From: Nymphaea colorata
Taxonomy: Eukaryota; Streptophyta; Magnoliopsida; Nymphaeales; Nymphaeaceae
Length of the DNA stretch: 64,000 nucleotides
Assembly: GCF_008831285.2 (NCBI RefSeq)
Contig: NC_045145.1
Coordinates: forward strand, 12,772,802 to 12,836,801
Direction of reading: 5' to 3'
Below are positions 48,765 to 60,091 of the stretch, piece by piece. A program made the position numbers and the translations under genes. Below the pieces are notes generated by a model that did no database searches, was not told the DNA's origin, and worked only from the letters and a program-made list of their open reading frames with translations. Every line of letters starts with the position of its first letter. Within the stretch, counting starts at the first letter, position 1.

Positions 48765-51700
48765 ATGGATCCTTCACGAGCCCGCTCTCACTCTCTTGGC
48801 CAATCGGAAATCAATTGGGACAGGTTAGTCTCTCTAGCTCTCTCTCTGTGCGTTCCTTTTGAGAGGTGATATCTGTTTCTAATCACTGATTTCTTTGATG
48901 GGTTTGTATAATTCTTGTTTCTTGACGCTCATATCGGTGCCTGAATCAAGATTCCATTTAAGGAGTGTGCCTTTTCTTGCTCAAGTTCTGTGACTTTTCT
49001 CCTTCTGCACCTTGTATTTCTTGTTTCCCTTGCCATTCTGGGAAATCGATTGTGGCTAGTTTCATATATACAAAATTCAACTTGATGGGCCTCTCTCTCT
49101 CGAGTTTGAATGGCAGATTGACAATCTTTTAAAAATTTGGCTATGTTGGGTTTCGTTTAGCTCTTTGGTCGCCGTGTCATCTTTGGTCTACATTGTCGTG
49201 TCACCAATCTGATTCTACTTTCCGACCATCAAAGAAAAGTCATATTTCTTGGAAATAACTTATGAAATCTGGCAGGTTTTCAGATGAAATGCAAAAAATG
49301 AAACAGAAAAAACATACACTGGTAAACTAATTTTTGTCTGTCATTTGATATCAGATCATCGTGAATTCTTGATATTTTATGATTATGTCGCTGTGGTATG
49401 TGTAAATTATTCAAATAAATAACATATATTCCGGAATGCTCCAAACTCCCTGCTAAATTCTTGGAAAGGTGTTTCGATGGGTAGGGAAATTACGTACATT
49501 CATAGCATCTATTTTGTGAATTCATTGAAGTTGTTGAATCTGAAAGTCTAACCAGAAGTTTTTGGACCGATAATTCTTAATCAGTTTCGTTGTTGAATGA
49601 GAGATGTGGTACATATTCATATCTGCAGCCAACGGAAAATGCTTCCATGTATAAACCAGTTTCTGTTTGCCATAGTAGCTTTATGTCATACAGTAGTTAC
49701 TAGTAGATATGAATCATCGTGTAGAAGATTCATCTCTCTTATTAGCTTCATTAATATAGTATCCCTCAATAGGGATGTGATGGTTGGTAGCTTGATCAGA
49801 TAAGGTTCTCCAATATGATGAAATACTTAAAGACAGATGCATTGATGTTAGGGCATGGCACTTCTATTCTTCTGGGGATTTGATGCATAAAAATAATAAA
49901 TAACCACTGAAAAGGGGGAACCATTGTGGAGCAGATTTGTCTCTCTTATTAGCTACACGGATACAATATCCTCCATAGGTACGTGATAATCAGATAAAAG
50001 TTCTCCAATATGAAGGAATACTTAGATAAAGTTATGTTCGAGCATAGCACTTTTATTCTTCTACATGCTGTCCTCCCTTTTCATTTGTTCTTTCTTGTGC
50101 TACATCAAGTCCCGAAGGAAGGGATTATTGTTTCACACTGCCACTCTCTTCCTCAAGGGAGGATGCTCCTCGAAGACTCTATTAAGAAGAAGAGAATCAA
50201 TGTGATGCCCTAAATAGGGCTCTTCTATACTTGGATACCAACTCAGATTGGACTAGGGGGTCTGGAGGACTGCCATACAAATCTGAAACTCCACCAATGG
50301 CTGTCATGGTTCCTCACTTGTAACCTGGAAATGCCTATTAGTTATGTAGATGAGTACCCTATCATTCAAAATGAACAAACCAGCAATTTATAAGCACAAT
50401 CCCTTTAGAAAGAACTGTATAGAATGCATGATCTGATAGTTCTGATGGCATCATGTAATATTCTTGGTTATGTTGGTGGTTTCATACAAGATAAGACTAG
50501 AGGATGAAATTATGAAATTTAGTCAGTGGCACTGATTTGTACCATCTGCTTCTTGAACAATTGTAGTTTGTCATGGCTGACTCTATGATTCTAATTTTAT
50601 CTTATTAAATGTTGCCTCCATCAAATTCTCTGGTTTGGTCATTTAGTTTGATGGCTTATGCAATCTAGCTGCTCCGATGTCCTTTGTGATGGTTGGGTGC
50701 ATTTGTGAAAATGGGCAGTTTCTGGTAGCCATTGCCATGTGATTGGCCTATAAATATTTCCCGGAAATGGCAGTGATAACTGGGATCTTTTTGCACTGTG
50801 AGTTTGAGTTGCATATACAACCTTTTTCTTTCCAACTGCAGATAACTTTCAAGTTGGAATCAAGTGTCTTGAAAAAAAAAAAGGTTTTTGATTTTCCAAG
50901 TCGATCTGCCAAAGATCTGAATGAATGATGAAAAGTTCTGGATGTATTATAACAGTAAGGCTTGCAGCTCTGCAATGAATAATTTTAAATTGAATTGCAT
51001 CATGACAGTTTTAGTTGGTCCCATTCGATATCTGGTTGCTTATAGTGTGACTTGCAGAAATTTGTCTCAGTTTGACATTTGTTCCTTGTTGCTGCAGGCT
51101 TGATAAAACTAAATTTTATGTGGTAGGGGCAGGCCTCTTTACTGGTATTACGGTGGCACTGTATCCTGTCTCTGTTGTGAAAACCCGGCTACAGGTTGCT
51201 TCAAAGGATGCCATAGAGAGAAATGCTTTATCAGTTGTGAGAAATATTTTGAAAACTGAAGGCATTCCTGGCCTCTATAGGGGCTTTGGCATCGTTATCA
51301 CAGGTGCCATTCCTGCCAGGATCATATTCCTTACGTCTTTGGAGACGACCAAGGCAGCTACTCTGAAGCTGACTGAGCAATTTAATCTTTCTGAACCAAC
51401 ACAAGCAGCTATTGCTAATGGAGTTGCTGGTTTGACGTCATCTCTTCTTTCCCAGGCAGTTTTTGTTCCCCTTGATGTGGTAAGCAGTTACTGTTTTTAT
51501 TTGATGTGGTATTGCATGGATGCCTTCTGCAGTGCGTTCCCCAATTTTAGCCTGTCTTCTACTCTAATTAGAAAAATTAGAACTCACCATTTTCTATATG
51601 GTTTAACAGAAAAAAGATGTAGATGGGGGTGCAACACTATAATATGTGGATTTTTTTCCATATATGGCAGAAAAACTTAAGAAGATTGTGCTTCTATTAT

Positions 51701-54700
51701 CTTTGACTGTTTTTTATTATGACTCCCCCTCCTCTCTCTCTCTTTGTGTTCTGCTACTTGTTTTTGTTTTATGGTGATTGATAAGGTAGTGCACATATGC
51801 CTCTATGTGTGATTAAATCTAGCTGCTCCATCATATAAGCAATATTTAATCAGAAGCAGAAGAAGAAGGCAATTTAGAGGCTTCAAAGTTGACAAATATT
51901 CCCAAACTAATCATTTACTCACTAACTAGTAACACGTGCATGTGCATGTTATATGTAAACCTTGTAAAAGAGAAGATGTTACCCATGTCCTTTCTCTAGA
52001 AAGGGAGGGACAGAAAGGTTCCTCTTGGAAATGGAGGGAAAACTGGAAAAGAGCTCTGGGCTGGAAATAATAAATAAAGAAAACATCAACTAATATTACA
52101 AATTTATCAGACAAATTAAAGACTTAAATCCTTGAACGATCCCCACTAGCTTCTTTGATGATGTAAACACTCCCATGCCTTAACCCCTTGGCTATGTTTT
52201 ATTCTACATCCTTTGCAAAGACAGGTAAAGACTACATAATAATTAGCCTGGTCATATGACTGAGACACTGAAATTAGATGCCTTTCAATACCAGGAACAT
52301 GGTAAAGACAAACAACCATCATTTGAAGAAACCTGGGCACTCTGAATGTGTGTAATGGGGTAAAGGGTCCCATCTCCACTGGCTTTTATCATGGCCTTTA
52401 TAGACTTTAATTTCAGAAAATTTACCTGCATTACCTGTGACATGGTTGCTTCCTCCTGAGTCAATAAATTAGGCTTCCTCATTAGGGACCAATGATTCAT
52501 TTTCAGGTTCTAAAACACCATAGATAGGATAGCATTGCTTGACTGGTATGCATTATCATCCTGATTTTGAATAAAAGTAAAAGTATTGTGCTCAGCTTTC
52601 TTTGCATTGGCTGCTCCATATGACAACAAATCCCAAAGAGTCTAAACTCCAAAGCACTATGATGTTTTTTTTTTCTTACACAACTGACATATGCACACAC
52701 CCTGCTACAGAACACCATTTGATTTTCAGTACCACTGGCATTATGAGGCGATGGTAGAATTCCCCCTCTACCTTCCAGCACTTTATGGTTGTTGTCTTGC
52801 TGTTCACTTTTCCTTTTTCTGTGCATGTGAAACTTCATACTGCAATAGCTTATGTAATGTGTCATATGTAGGCAGATTTTATGCACTGCCAAGACACTAC
52901 CACTGAAGTAAATTAGGTCCTAGAGCAGGCAAAATCTGTTGGACCTTATCCACATATTGAGATTGGTTTTGGACCATCTGAGATGCCTTCGTTTTGTTCA
53001 TATTCCATAACCTTTGAGTTCTTTCTCTTTCAATTTTGAATGTTCAACTGCACAGCTTGCAACTGTGGAACTTGAGAGTACATCTCAAGGAGCTTCCACC
53101 GGAGCTTCTTAGCATTAATCCCATCATCAATGCTAATGAGCATTCATGTGACAAACTAGATAACAGATATGCAACAAGCATTCCACCTCCGTCTCCAAAG
53201 ACGAAAAGTAGGGCCACATGTGAGGAATGACTTCTGTTCTCTCTTTTCCCTTTTGTCAAAGTTCAATTAGCTCAGGTTGGTATAAGACCAGATTCACCCA
53301 AGTGTCCCATCAGATTTAAATTTTAAACTCTCAAGAAATTGAGGTTTTGACTTTTCCAAAGCAGGTAATTTGAAGGTGTGAGCTTCTCGGGAACAAGTTG
53401 GGAAAGGGAGTATAAATTTATGGTAATGTAAAGGGGAACTTCAGCTGTGCAAGAGAAATTAAGGCTACGAATGGTATGAAGAGTAAAGGGGTTCAAAACT
53501 ATGAAGAGAGACACGTGTATGAAATGGAAACCTTTTTTTGACTGCACCAAGGAGAGAATAGAGGACCAAAGGAGGGAAAGAGGCAGGAGGAAAAAGAATA
53601 AATGACGAAGAGATCAACAGAAAGGCAGTGTGGCTACAAATGGTTGTAGGGAAAACAACAACCCCAATGAAACCAACTAGAGCAGAATCTGCCCAGACAT
53701 GAAGCTGATTCAGACAGATGAAGAAGAGGTTTAAGAAAAGGATAGAGAGAGAGGGAGGGCTTAGACCAAACTGCTGATTACCCACCCACCTGCATTGATA
53801 TTATGAAAATATTTTCCAGGATAACAACTTGAAGAGGTAGGAGGAGAAAGTTCACTAGAATGCCAGTGAAGACACATGATGGAGAGGCAAAAGCATCCAG
53901 CTATTTCTTTAAGAGCATTAAATGGAGAAGATTTGACATTAGGCAAATGACTAGAATATCCTCAAATTAGTAGCTGTTTCATGTGTGTCTAACAAAAAAA
54001 AAAAAAAAAAAGTGAACCAGTGCCACTACTACGAGACATGCCCATCTCCTGATATAGCTGTTTTTGTGGACATGCCTTGTGGAAAAGTGTGTGCAGTGCA
54101 TTAAAAGAGTAGATCATTCTTCCTTCCTTCTCCATCTTTTTCATGGTTTGCTGATTCATTATGATTTGAAAATGCTGAAACAATTGTCTATCACCATCTG
54201 GTATTTCTATTCTGTTCATGAATGTTAAGGTGCACCAAAATATATTGCTGGAGATATCATTGTTACTAAAATTATCTTTGTATAAATCAACTCATTTTTC
54301 TGGCCCATTGATTTATCAAATTTCACATGAGGATTTTATTTCAGATAAGTCAAAAGTTAATGGTGCAAGGGTATTCTGGTAACATGAGATATAGTGGTGG
54401 ATTAGATGTTGCTCGCCGGATCTTGAAATCTGATGGATTTAGAGGGTTATACAGGGGTTTTGGTTTGTCAATTATGACTTATTCCCCTTCCAGTGCAGTA
54501 TGGTGGGCCAGTTATGGTTCAAGCCAGCGCTATATTTGGAGGTAATTTTCCCTCTTCATATCTGAGCCATGAAACATTTATAATATTCTGTATTGATGTT
54601 ATTCCACTGAATCCTGTAAAACCATCTTGTGCTAATATTGAATTTATAAGCAAGTCGTGTAGAATAGTTATGCCTACTGGTCAAGTCTATGATTTCTTAA

Positions 54701-56380
54701 GGTCTTTAAGCAACTAGGGCACCTTTTCCTGCTGATGTTAATGCAAGTTGATCAAAGGTCTAATAGGAGGCGGCAAAGGAAGGCAGAACAAATCATGGGA
54801 AGAGTATTTACAAAAGGACAGGAGAAGCAACATATTGTGATTAGGAACTATCAACTATTTGAAGGAGTAACACTCATCCGCCTAATTTGCAGAGATAGCC
54901 AATCGATTTTTCATAGTTTAACAGCAAAGCTGCTTTGTCGATGAGATATCCCACTCTTTTTTTAGATAGAAATGACTCCATGAAGCTGACATTGCACTGT
55001 GAAGCAGATAAATTGCCACTTCTTTTTGCAAGTTGGCAATCTTGTAAATAAAAGCTAACATTTGTTAAAGCCCCCTTTCTGCAGTGCATTCTTGTCAAGT
55101 TTTCCTTCGAGCTGTTTCTTTTCATGCCATTTGATGCTTTTACAAATATCTTTCAGATTTCATGCATTACAGTTTGTTTTTTCCTATTGGTTAAATTTGG
55201 GTTATTTCCTTTTTACTTTACTATTTTCTTTCTTGTACTAGTTTCTTGCTGGGTCATTTTCTTTTACTTTTCTGCTTTCTTACTTGTACTATGCTCACAT
55301 TATCTTATGCCTTCGGTTTTTTGTTATTTTTTCTCTGTTTTTAATTATATTCTGTTTCCTAAGATATGTGCAGATTATGGTTGTTCTTATTATTATTGAT
55401 ATTCTCTATCACACGGGTACTGCTCTTAATGAGCAGTATCAGTACCGTACTGGTACGATACAGATATGCACTTGGGTGCGGCTCGGGTACATGTTTGACC
55501 ATATCGAGTACGGTCAACGTACTTGGGTACGTATCTGGCATTTTTTGGACTCGATCAAAGTTGACCGAGTCCCAAACTATCTTTAGATTAGGGTTTTTTT
55601 TTTTTTTTAAAAAAACTTTTAAACAAAACACAAACCCTCGACTTTTGTCAAGGGTTCTATGTATTACCCACAACAGCAGCGCATGTGGATCTCTCCGGTG
55701 ATGTTGGCTGCTTCGTCGACTGGTTTCTGGCGGTTTCTGGTGAGAGGCAATGTCTCCAGAGAAGGGCGACGCAGCTGTTGTTATTCAGTGTCTTCTCCGT
55801 CGACTGATTTGGGCATTTTTTGTTGAAGCTTCATATTTAAGCTTCTTTTTGTTCCGGCAGTCTCCTATCGTCCAGCAGTCTATCCATTTACTTCCGGCGG
55901 CAGGTTTAGAATCGTCTGGCCTTCTTTTATGACCCGCATCAACTATTTTTTTTTCTTCTTCAAAAATCATATTGTCTGCACTTTATCTTTTACATTTATA
56001 TGCAACCATATTTTTTTTTCAGATAACCGTGCGCATGCTCCTATGTTATTTTCTGTAACTAACCCGTTCCATTTCAGCATTTAGCACTTAGATTCCAGTT
56101 CTACAATGCTGAGTCGTGGTTCGTATTTGACTGTCTAAGGGGCTGCTCAGTTGTTTGGTACATGATTTTCCTCATTCAATTGCAACTTTGCAAGATATGC
56201 AGCAGATGACTTTGAGATTGATATGTATTTTGTCCATATGCTTAAAGTTTTTCATAGGTTTCTTAAACATACTACTGCAAGAGCCGTTGGTATATATCTT
56301 CTGTGTTGTTTACTTGTTTCTGTTGATATATGTTTTCTATGTTGTTTACTTGTTTATCATTTCTTAGTAAGTTTTCTTTG

Positions 56381-56420
<40 letters not shown>

Positions 56421-59400
56421 CACACACGGCCGTACCCTCGCACCCAAGTTTTTTGTAAATGGTCCGTACCCGTACCTATGTGACATAGATGAGATTCAAA
56501 GGCAAAAAAGTGAAGATGAATGAAAAGAAGAAATTCATGGGAAACTGCATATCAGCTAAAGCAGGAAGCATTGAGAGTTAAACATTCAAGTAAGTTGGCA
56601 GAAACTCACATGATTTACCACTTTGCTTGTTTTTGGTAAAAGTTTGAGAAAGCATTAATGCCCACTTACTCGAATGTTTAACTATCCATGCTTCTTGCTT
56701 TAGCCTGATATGCAGCTTTCCATGAATTTCTTCTTTTCATTCGTCTTCACTTTTTTGCCTTTGAATTTCATTATTATTATTATTATTATTAATTTTATTT
56801 TGTTGGCCTAATAAAGTAGATGCAGTCAACAAATTTTTTGCTGTTTCCTGGGATAGTACTGAACAAATTCTTTAAGCTGCTTTAATAGTAGCTTCTAATG
56901 TTATAAGCTTTGCAGATTCAAGCTTTAGTTTCTGCATTCATATATTTACAAAGATGCTGATGGCTACCTTCTGCTGTCCAGGCTCTTAGGTTATACTGCT
57001 GATAACAAGGAGCTAGCTCCTAAACAGTGGGAGATAGTTCTAGTTCAAGCAACTGGAGGAATAATAGCAGGTGCCACAGCTTCTTTTGTCACAACACCTT
57101 TGGATACTATTAAAACTCGAAGACAGGTATTATCTTCATTTTCTTATGTAACAGGAATATGGTTTTTTTGGATATTGGACCCATATCCATTGGATCCAGT
57201 TTGAATTCGGGTCCAGATACAAGTCTGGTTTTGGGGGAGATATGGTATAACTGACATCACATATGCTGTTGACAGTATTGAGCCAGCAAGTGGTTAACCA
57301 TATACCATGTATATGGACTTGGATTTTGAGGAATTTGACCTTAGTGTTAATGTTGTTTAGTTTGCTTATGAGAATCTGAATGTTTATTTTGCTATTTTGT
57401 TGTTCTCTAGGTAATGGAAGTTGAAAAGAGAGAAACAACCAGACAAGCTATTAGAAAATTGATTGCTGAAGATGGATGGAAAGGCCTTTACAGAGGTTTG
57501 GGTCCAAGGTTTATTAGCATGTCAGCTTGGGGGACCTCAATGATATTAGCTTATGAATATCTCAGTATGTTTCTCTCTTTTTGTTTCAATGGATTTCTTC
57601 TTTATGATAATGATGTTCGCTTATGCTTCTCTTTAATTAGTTGTACTGTTCTTAGCAAGTTCTAGAGTACTCCAGCCATTGCGAAACATCACTCTATAAG
57701 GTTTGAATCAGCAAATCTTTTACATAAACTTCTGAAGGTTATAAAAGGGGTATTAGGAGTGAATGTATGTCCTTGCAATATGAGAAGAAACTGTAAGAGC
57801 AATAATATATGTACGTGATCTACGTATTCCTCTTCCATAATGATTATCCTCTTTCTCTACTTTTCTCACCTCGTATCTTCCTTTTATTCTACTCGCTTCA
57901 CTTGTTTCTTGTGTGAACATTCTAAACTGATAACCTTCACCTGATACTTGAACATTGTGAGTAGCAAGTCCTGTATTCGGTCCTAGTCGCTGATGTTTTC
58001 ATCCCTTTTTCTGCTTAGTTTTCGCCTTTTTCTTCTCTTTTCTTGCATTTTCTATTGCTATCTTTTTGGCATTTGCATGTATTCTTTGGGTTCTATCTCT
58101 CATATTTATCTGTTGTTTTCTTTTTGTGTATTGTTCATCTTTATGCTTTCTTTAGATATGCATGTCGCAACTGTAACAGACCAATGACTAACTAAAATTC
58201 TATTATCCTTTTCCTATCTTAGATCGTGTAATAAATTTAATTTCTACTCAATTTTTTTAGCTAATCTTCACCTTAATTTTATTCATTTTACACTCAGGCC
58301 TTCTGAAGTGGCCTTAGACTACTCCGATGGCCTTTTTTGTGAATAAGTGGTAATGCACCAGTACTTTGCATGAAATCAAGAGAGGACCTAGAAGAGGATT
58401 CTTATATTGGTACTTGGCTAAAGAGGAAACCTTTCAAGAGGAAAACGCTTTTAAAGGGACCTTGATTCCCAGTCAAGAACACATTACATGGTATCAGAGT
58501 GACCCGGTCTTGGTCATAATGTTCAGAGTCACATGTTTAGTCATATATATTATATAAAGCGGCCACATTAGATGTGAAGTTTAAACTTGAGCCTTTATTG
58601 TGATTTTAGTGAACAAATTGTGGATATTTATGTATAGGTTTTTTGACTTTATAAAACCTCAAAAGGTTTTCATATGGAAGGTGAACACTGAAACTCAATA
58701 TAGGAAAGTTTGCAACTGTAGCATCTTGGGTTATTTGAATTGTATGAAGGCCATTATTATACATCGACTTTTCTCAGTTTTTTATTTGAGATGATATTTG
58801 CCTTCAGAGGTGTGCGCTAGGGAATTTGTACTATTCATGACTGCATGCCATTTGCAGAGCTACATGACATACTCCTAGGACATGAAACCATGTGAATCTT
58901 CTCAAGAGAAAATGTCCTTTGTCTGTCTGTCCGACTCTTGCTGCACCTATGAAACTTGAAGCTCCAATCTTGCAAAGAGCTGTTTAACTTTAGAGGTTTC
59001 CGTTTGGTTGATGTGGTCAAGGAACACCTAGAACGAGGCGAGCTATGCTGGCTTTCTGGACACAGGGGCTCCGATATTTCAAAAGTGGTTTCAGATGATA
59101 AAACTGGAAGTTCAGTTGGCTGTCATTTTCTATTAATATGTATGGGGTTTTGCATTTGGATCTGATATGCATGTCCATGTTCAAATGTGTATGTTCGAAC
59201 ACACTGAAGGTTGTATTTTTGACAGCAACCTTGTCATAATTGTCAGTGTAGCTTCATCACTTGATGTGACCTGAATCACCTGGCTTGATTAGCTTGGATC
59301 TTTGCAGTTAAGATAGCATTGCATATATCTGTACTTCGTAGCCTCAATTTTTTGCCCAGGATTCAATTAAAGCTGCTGAATTTACTGTTGATGAGTATAC

Positions 59401-60091
59401 CTGACGACCCAATCCGAAAACACAAACCGAATACATGTGACAAATACCAATCAGCGTTGTAACTGGCTTCAGTTGCATCTAGAACTTTATGAACCAAGAC
59501 AGAAAGTAACTGAGGACATATGGCATCCAAAATTCCAAACACCTGAATCTCTTATATGTATGATTGCTGTTACGTCACAATTTCCACTTGGTATGTTGCA
59601 GCATCCCTTTGATATTTTTTGGCTTTTCTTTTGAGAAATCCTGCGTGTTTATTTGCTTTAGTTGACAAATAGTTAAAGTGCTACCTGGGATTCTGCTAGT
59701 TTTTCCATTTGATAGGTCACGTTTACTTGGAACTGAAAAGTTGATAGCTGTAGACTATTTTCTAGAATGCCCAGAAGTCTATGACACTCCCAACTCAAAG
59801 TTGTTATGAATCCTACTTAAGGTTCGGTTTTATATTGCAAGTGCTTCTGATTTTTTTGCATGATGTCCATTGTGTAATCAATGCGTTGTTCATTGCTTCT
59901 TTTTTTGATAAACTATTTATTTATTCTTGCTAGAAGTACATGCATTATTGATTGTTAACATGCTATGAGAAGGATAGATCAATTTTTCTAGCAAATTGGT
60001 GACTACTTAATGGTGTTGTCTATCTATTGTCCCTCTTAGTCTTATTTGTTTTTTTTTTCTGGCTGCAGAGCGCTTGTGTGCAAAGGACTAA
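48765..60091 (+). CDS. Mitochondrial carrier, SLC25A44-like
   Basis: Inner mitochondrial membrane carrier closest in plan to Arabidopsis At5g15640 and animal SLC25A44 (the latter imports branched-chain amino acids; the plant substrate is not established). Six exons: 48765-48823, 51098-51479, 54345-54541, 56982-57126, 57411-57564, 60069-60091, all GT-AG, phases 2, 0, 2, 0, 1; total 960 nt, 319 codons plus stop. The protein opens MDPSRARSHSLGQSEINWDR, then LDKTKFYVVGAGLFTG. Three repeats are present, with carrier signatures YPVSVVKTRLQ, VPLDVVISQK at the exon 2/3 junction region (DV-ISQ) and TPLDTIKTRRQ, and the GLYRGFG, GLYRGFG and GLYRGLG elements. In the last signature Arg replaces the usual Leu of KTRLQ. 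It ends KRLCAKD. The start is the first ATG after the CT-rich leader. Introns of 2.3, 2.9, 2.4, 0.3 and 2.5 kb hold a copia relic, a hAT-type element and a foldback. Confidence 0.95.
52140..53430 (-). pseudogene. Ty1/copia relic inside carrier intron 2
   Basis: On the reverse strand, in order: gag start (SQLVPEKLTPSNYLLWKSQ near 53350-53400), a degenerate zinc knuckle (KKKHHSALEF near 52660), protease (FIDSGGSNHVTGN near 52440) and the pre-integrase region (LYHVPGIERHLISVSQ near 52275, then GLRHGSVYIIKEA near 52160), split over several frames with many stops. Integrase and reverse transcriptase are absent, and no LTR was identified, so this is a truncated, old insertion opposite to the carrier gene. 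Confidence 0.72.
55404..56488 (+). mobile_element. hAT-type element in carrier intron 3
   Basis: Begins near CTATCACACGGGTAC with a cluster of GGGTGC, GGGTAC and GTACGG motifs (55410-55560), then AAACCCTCGACTTTTGTCAAGGG, an AT-rich interior, (TA)20 at 56381-56420, CTCGCACCCAAGTTTTTTG, and TACCTATGTGACAT. The order is that of the other GCACCC-family copies. The motif cluster here is partly GTACCC instead of GCACCC. No 8-bp duplication could be confirmed. No coding capacity. Confidence 0.65.
56490..56772. repeat. Foldback with arms of about 105 bp
   Basis: The left arm at about 56490-56597 and the right arm at about 56664-56772 are inverse copies with roughly ten mismatches or gaps. Paired segments include TTCAAAGGCAAAAAAGTGAA, AATGAAAAGAAGAAATTCAT, CTGCATATCAG, GCTAAAGCA and AGTTAAACATTC. 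The loop is about 66 bases. It lies in carrier intron 3, so the pre-mRNA would carry a long hairpin. The arms are flanked on the left by the hAT-type right end and on the right by an ATT repeat. Origin could be a MITE, an inverted duplication or a young hairpin-RNA locus. Confidence 0.92.
58489..58500 (+). other. Lone copia-type primer-site sequence
   Basis: ACATTACA followed by TGGTATCAGAGT matches the junction of a copia 5' LTR end (CA) with a Met-tRNA primer site, except the last base. No second LTR or gag was found, so it may be the edge of a decayed solo LTR in carrier intron 5, or chance. Confidence 0.35.
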
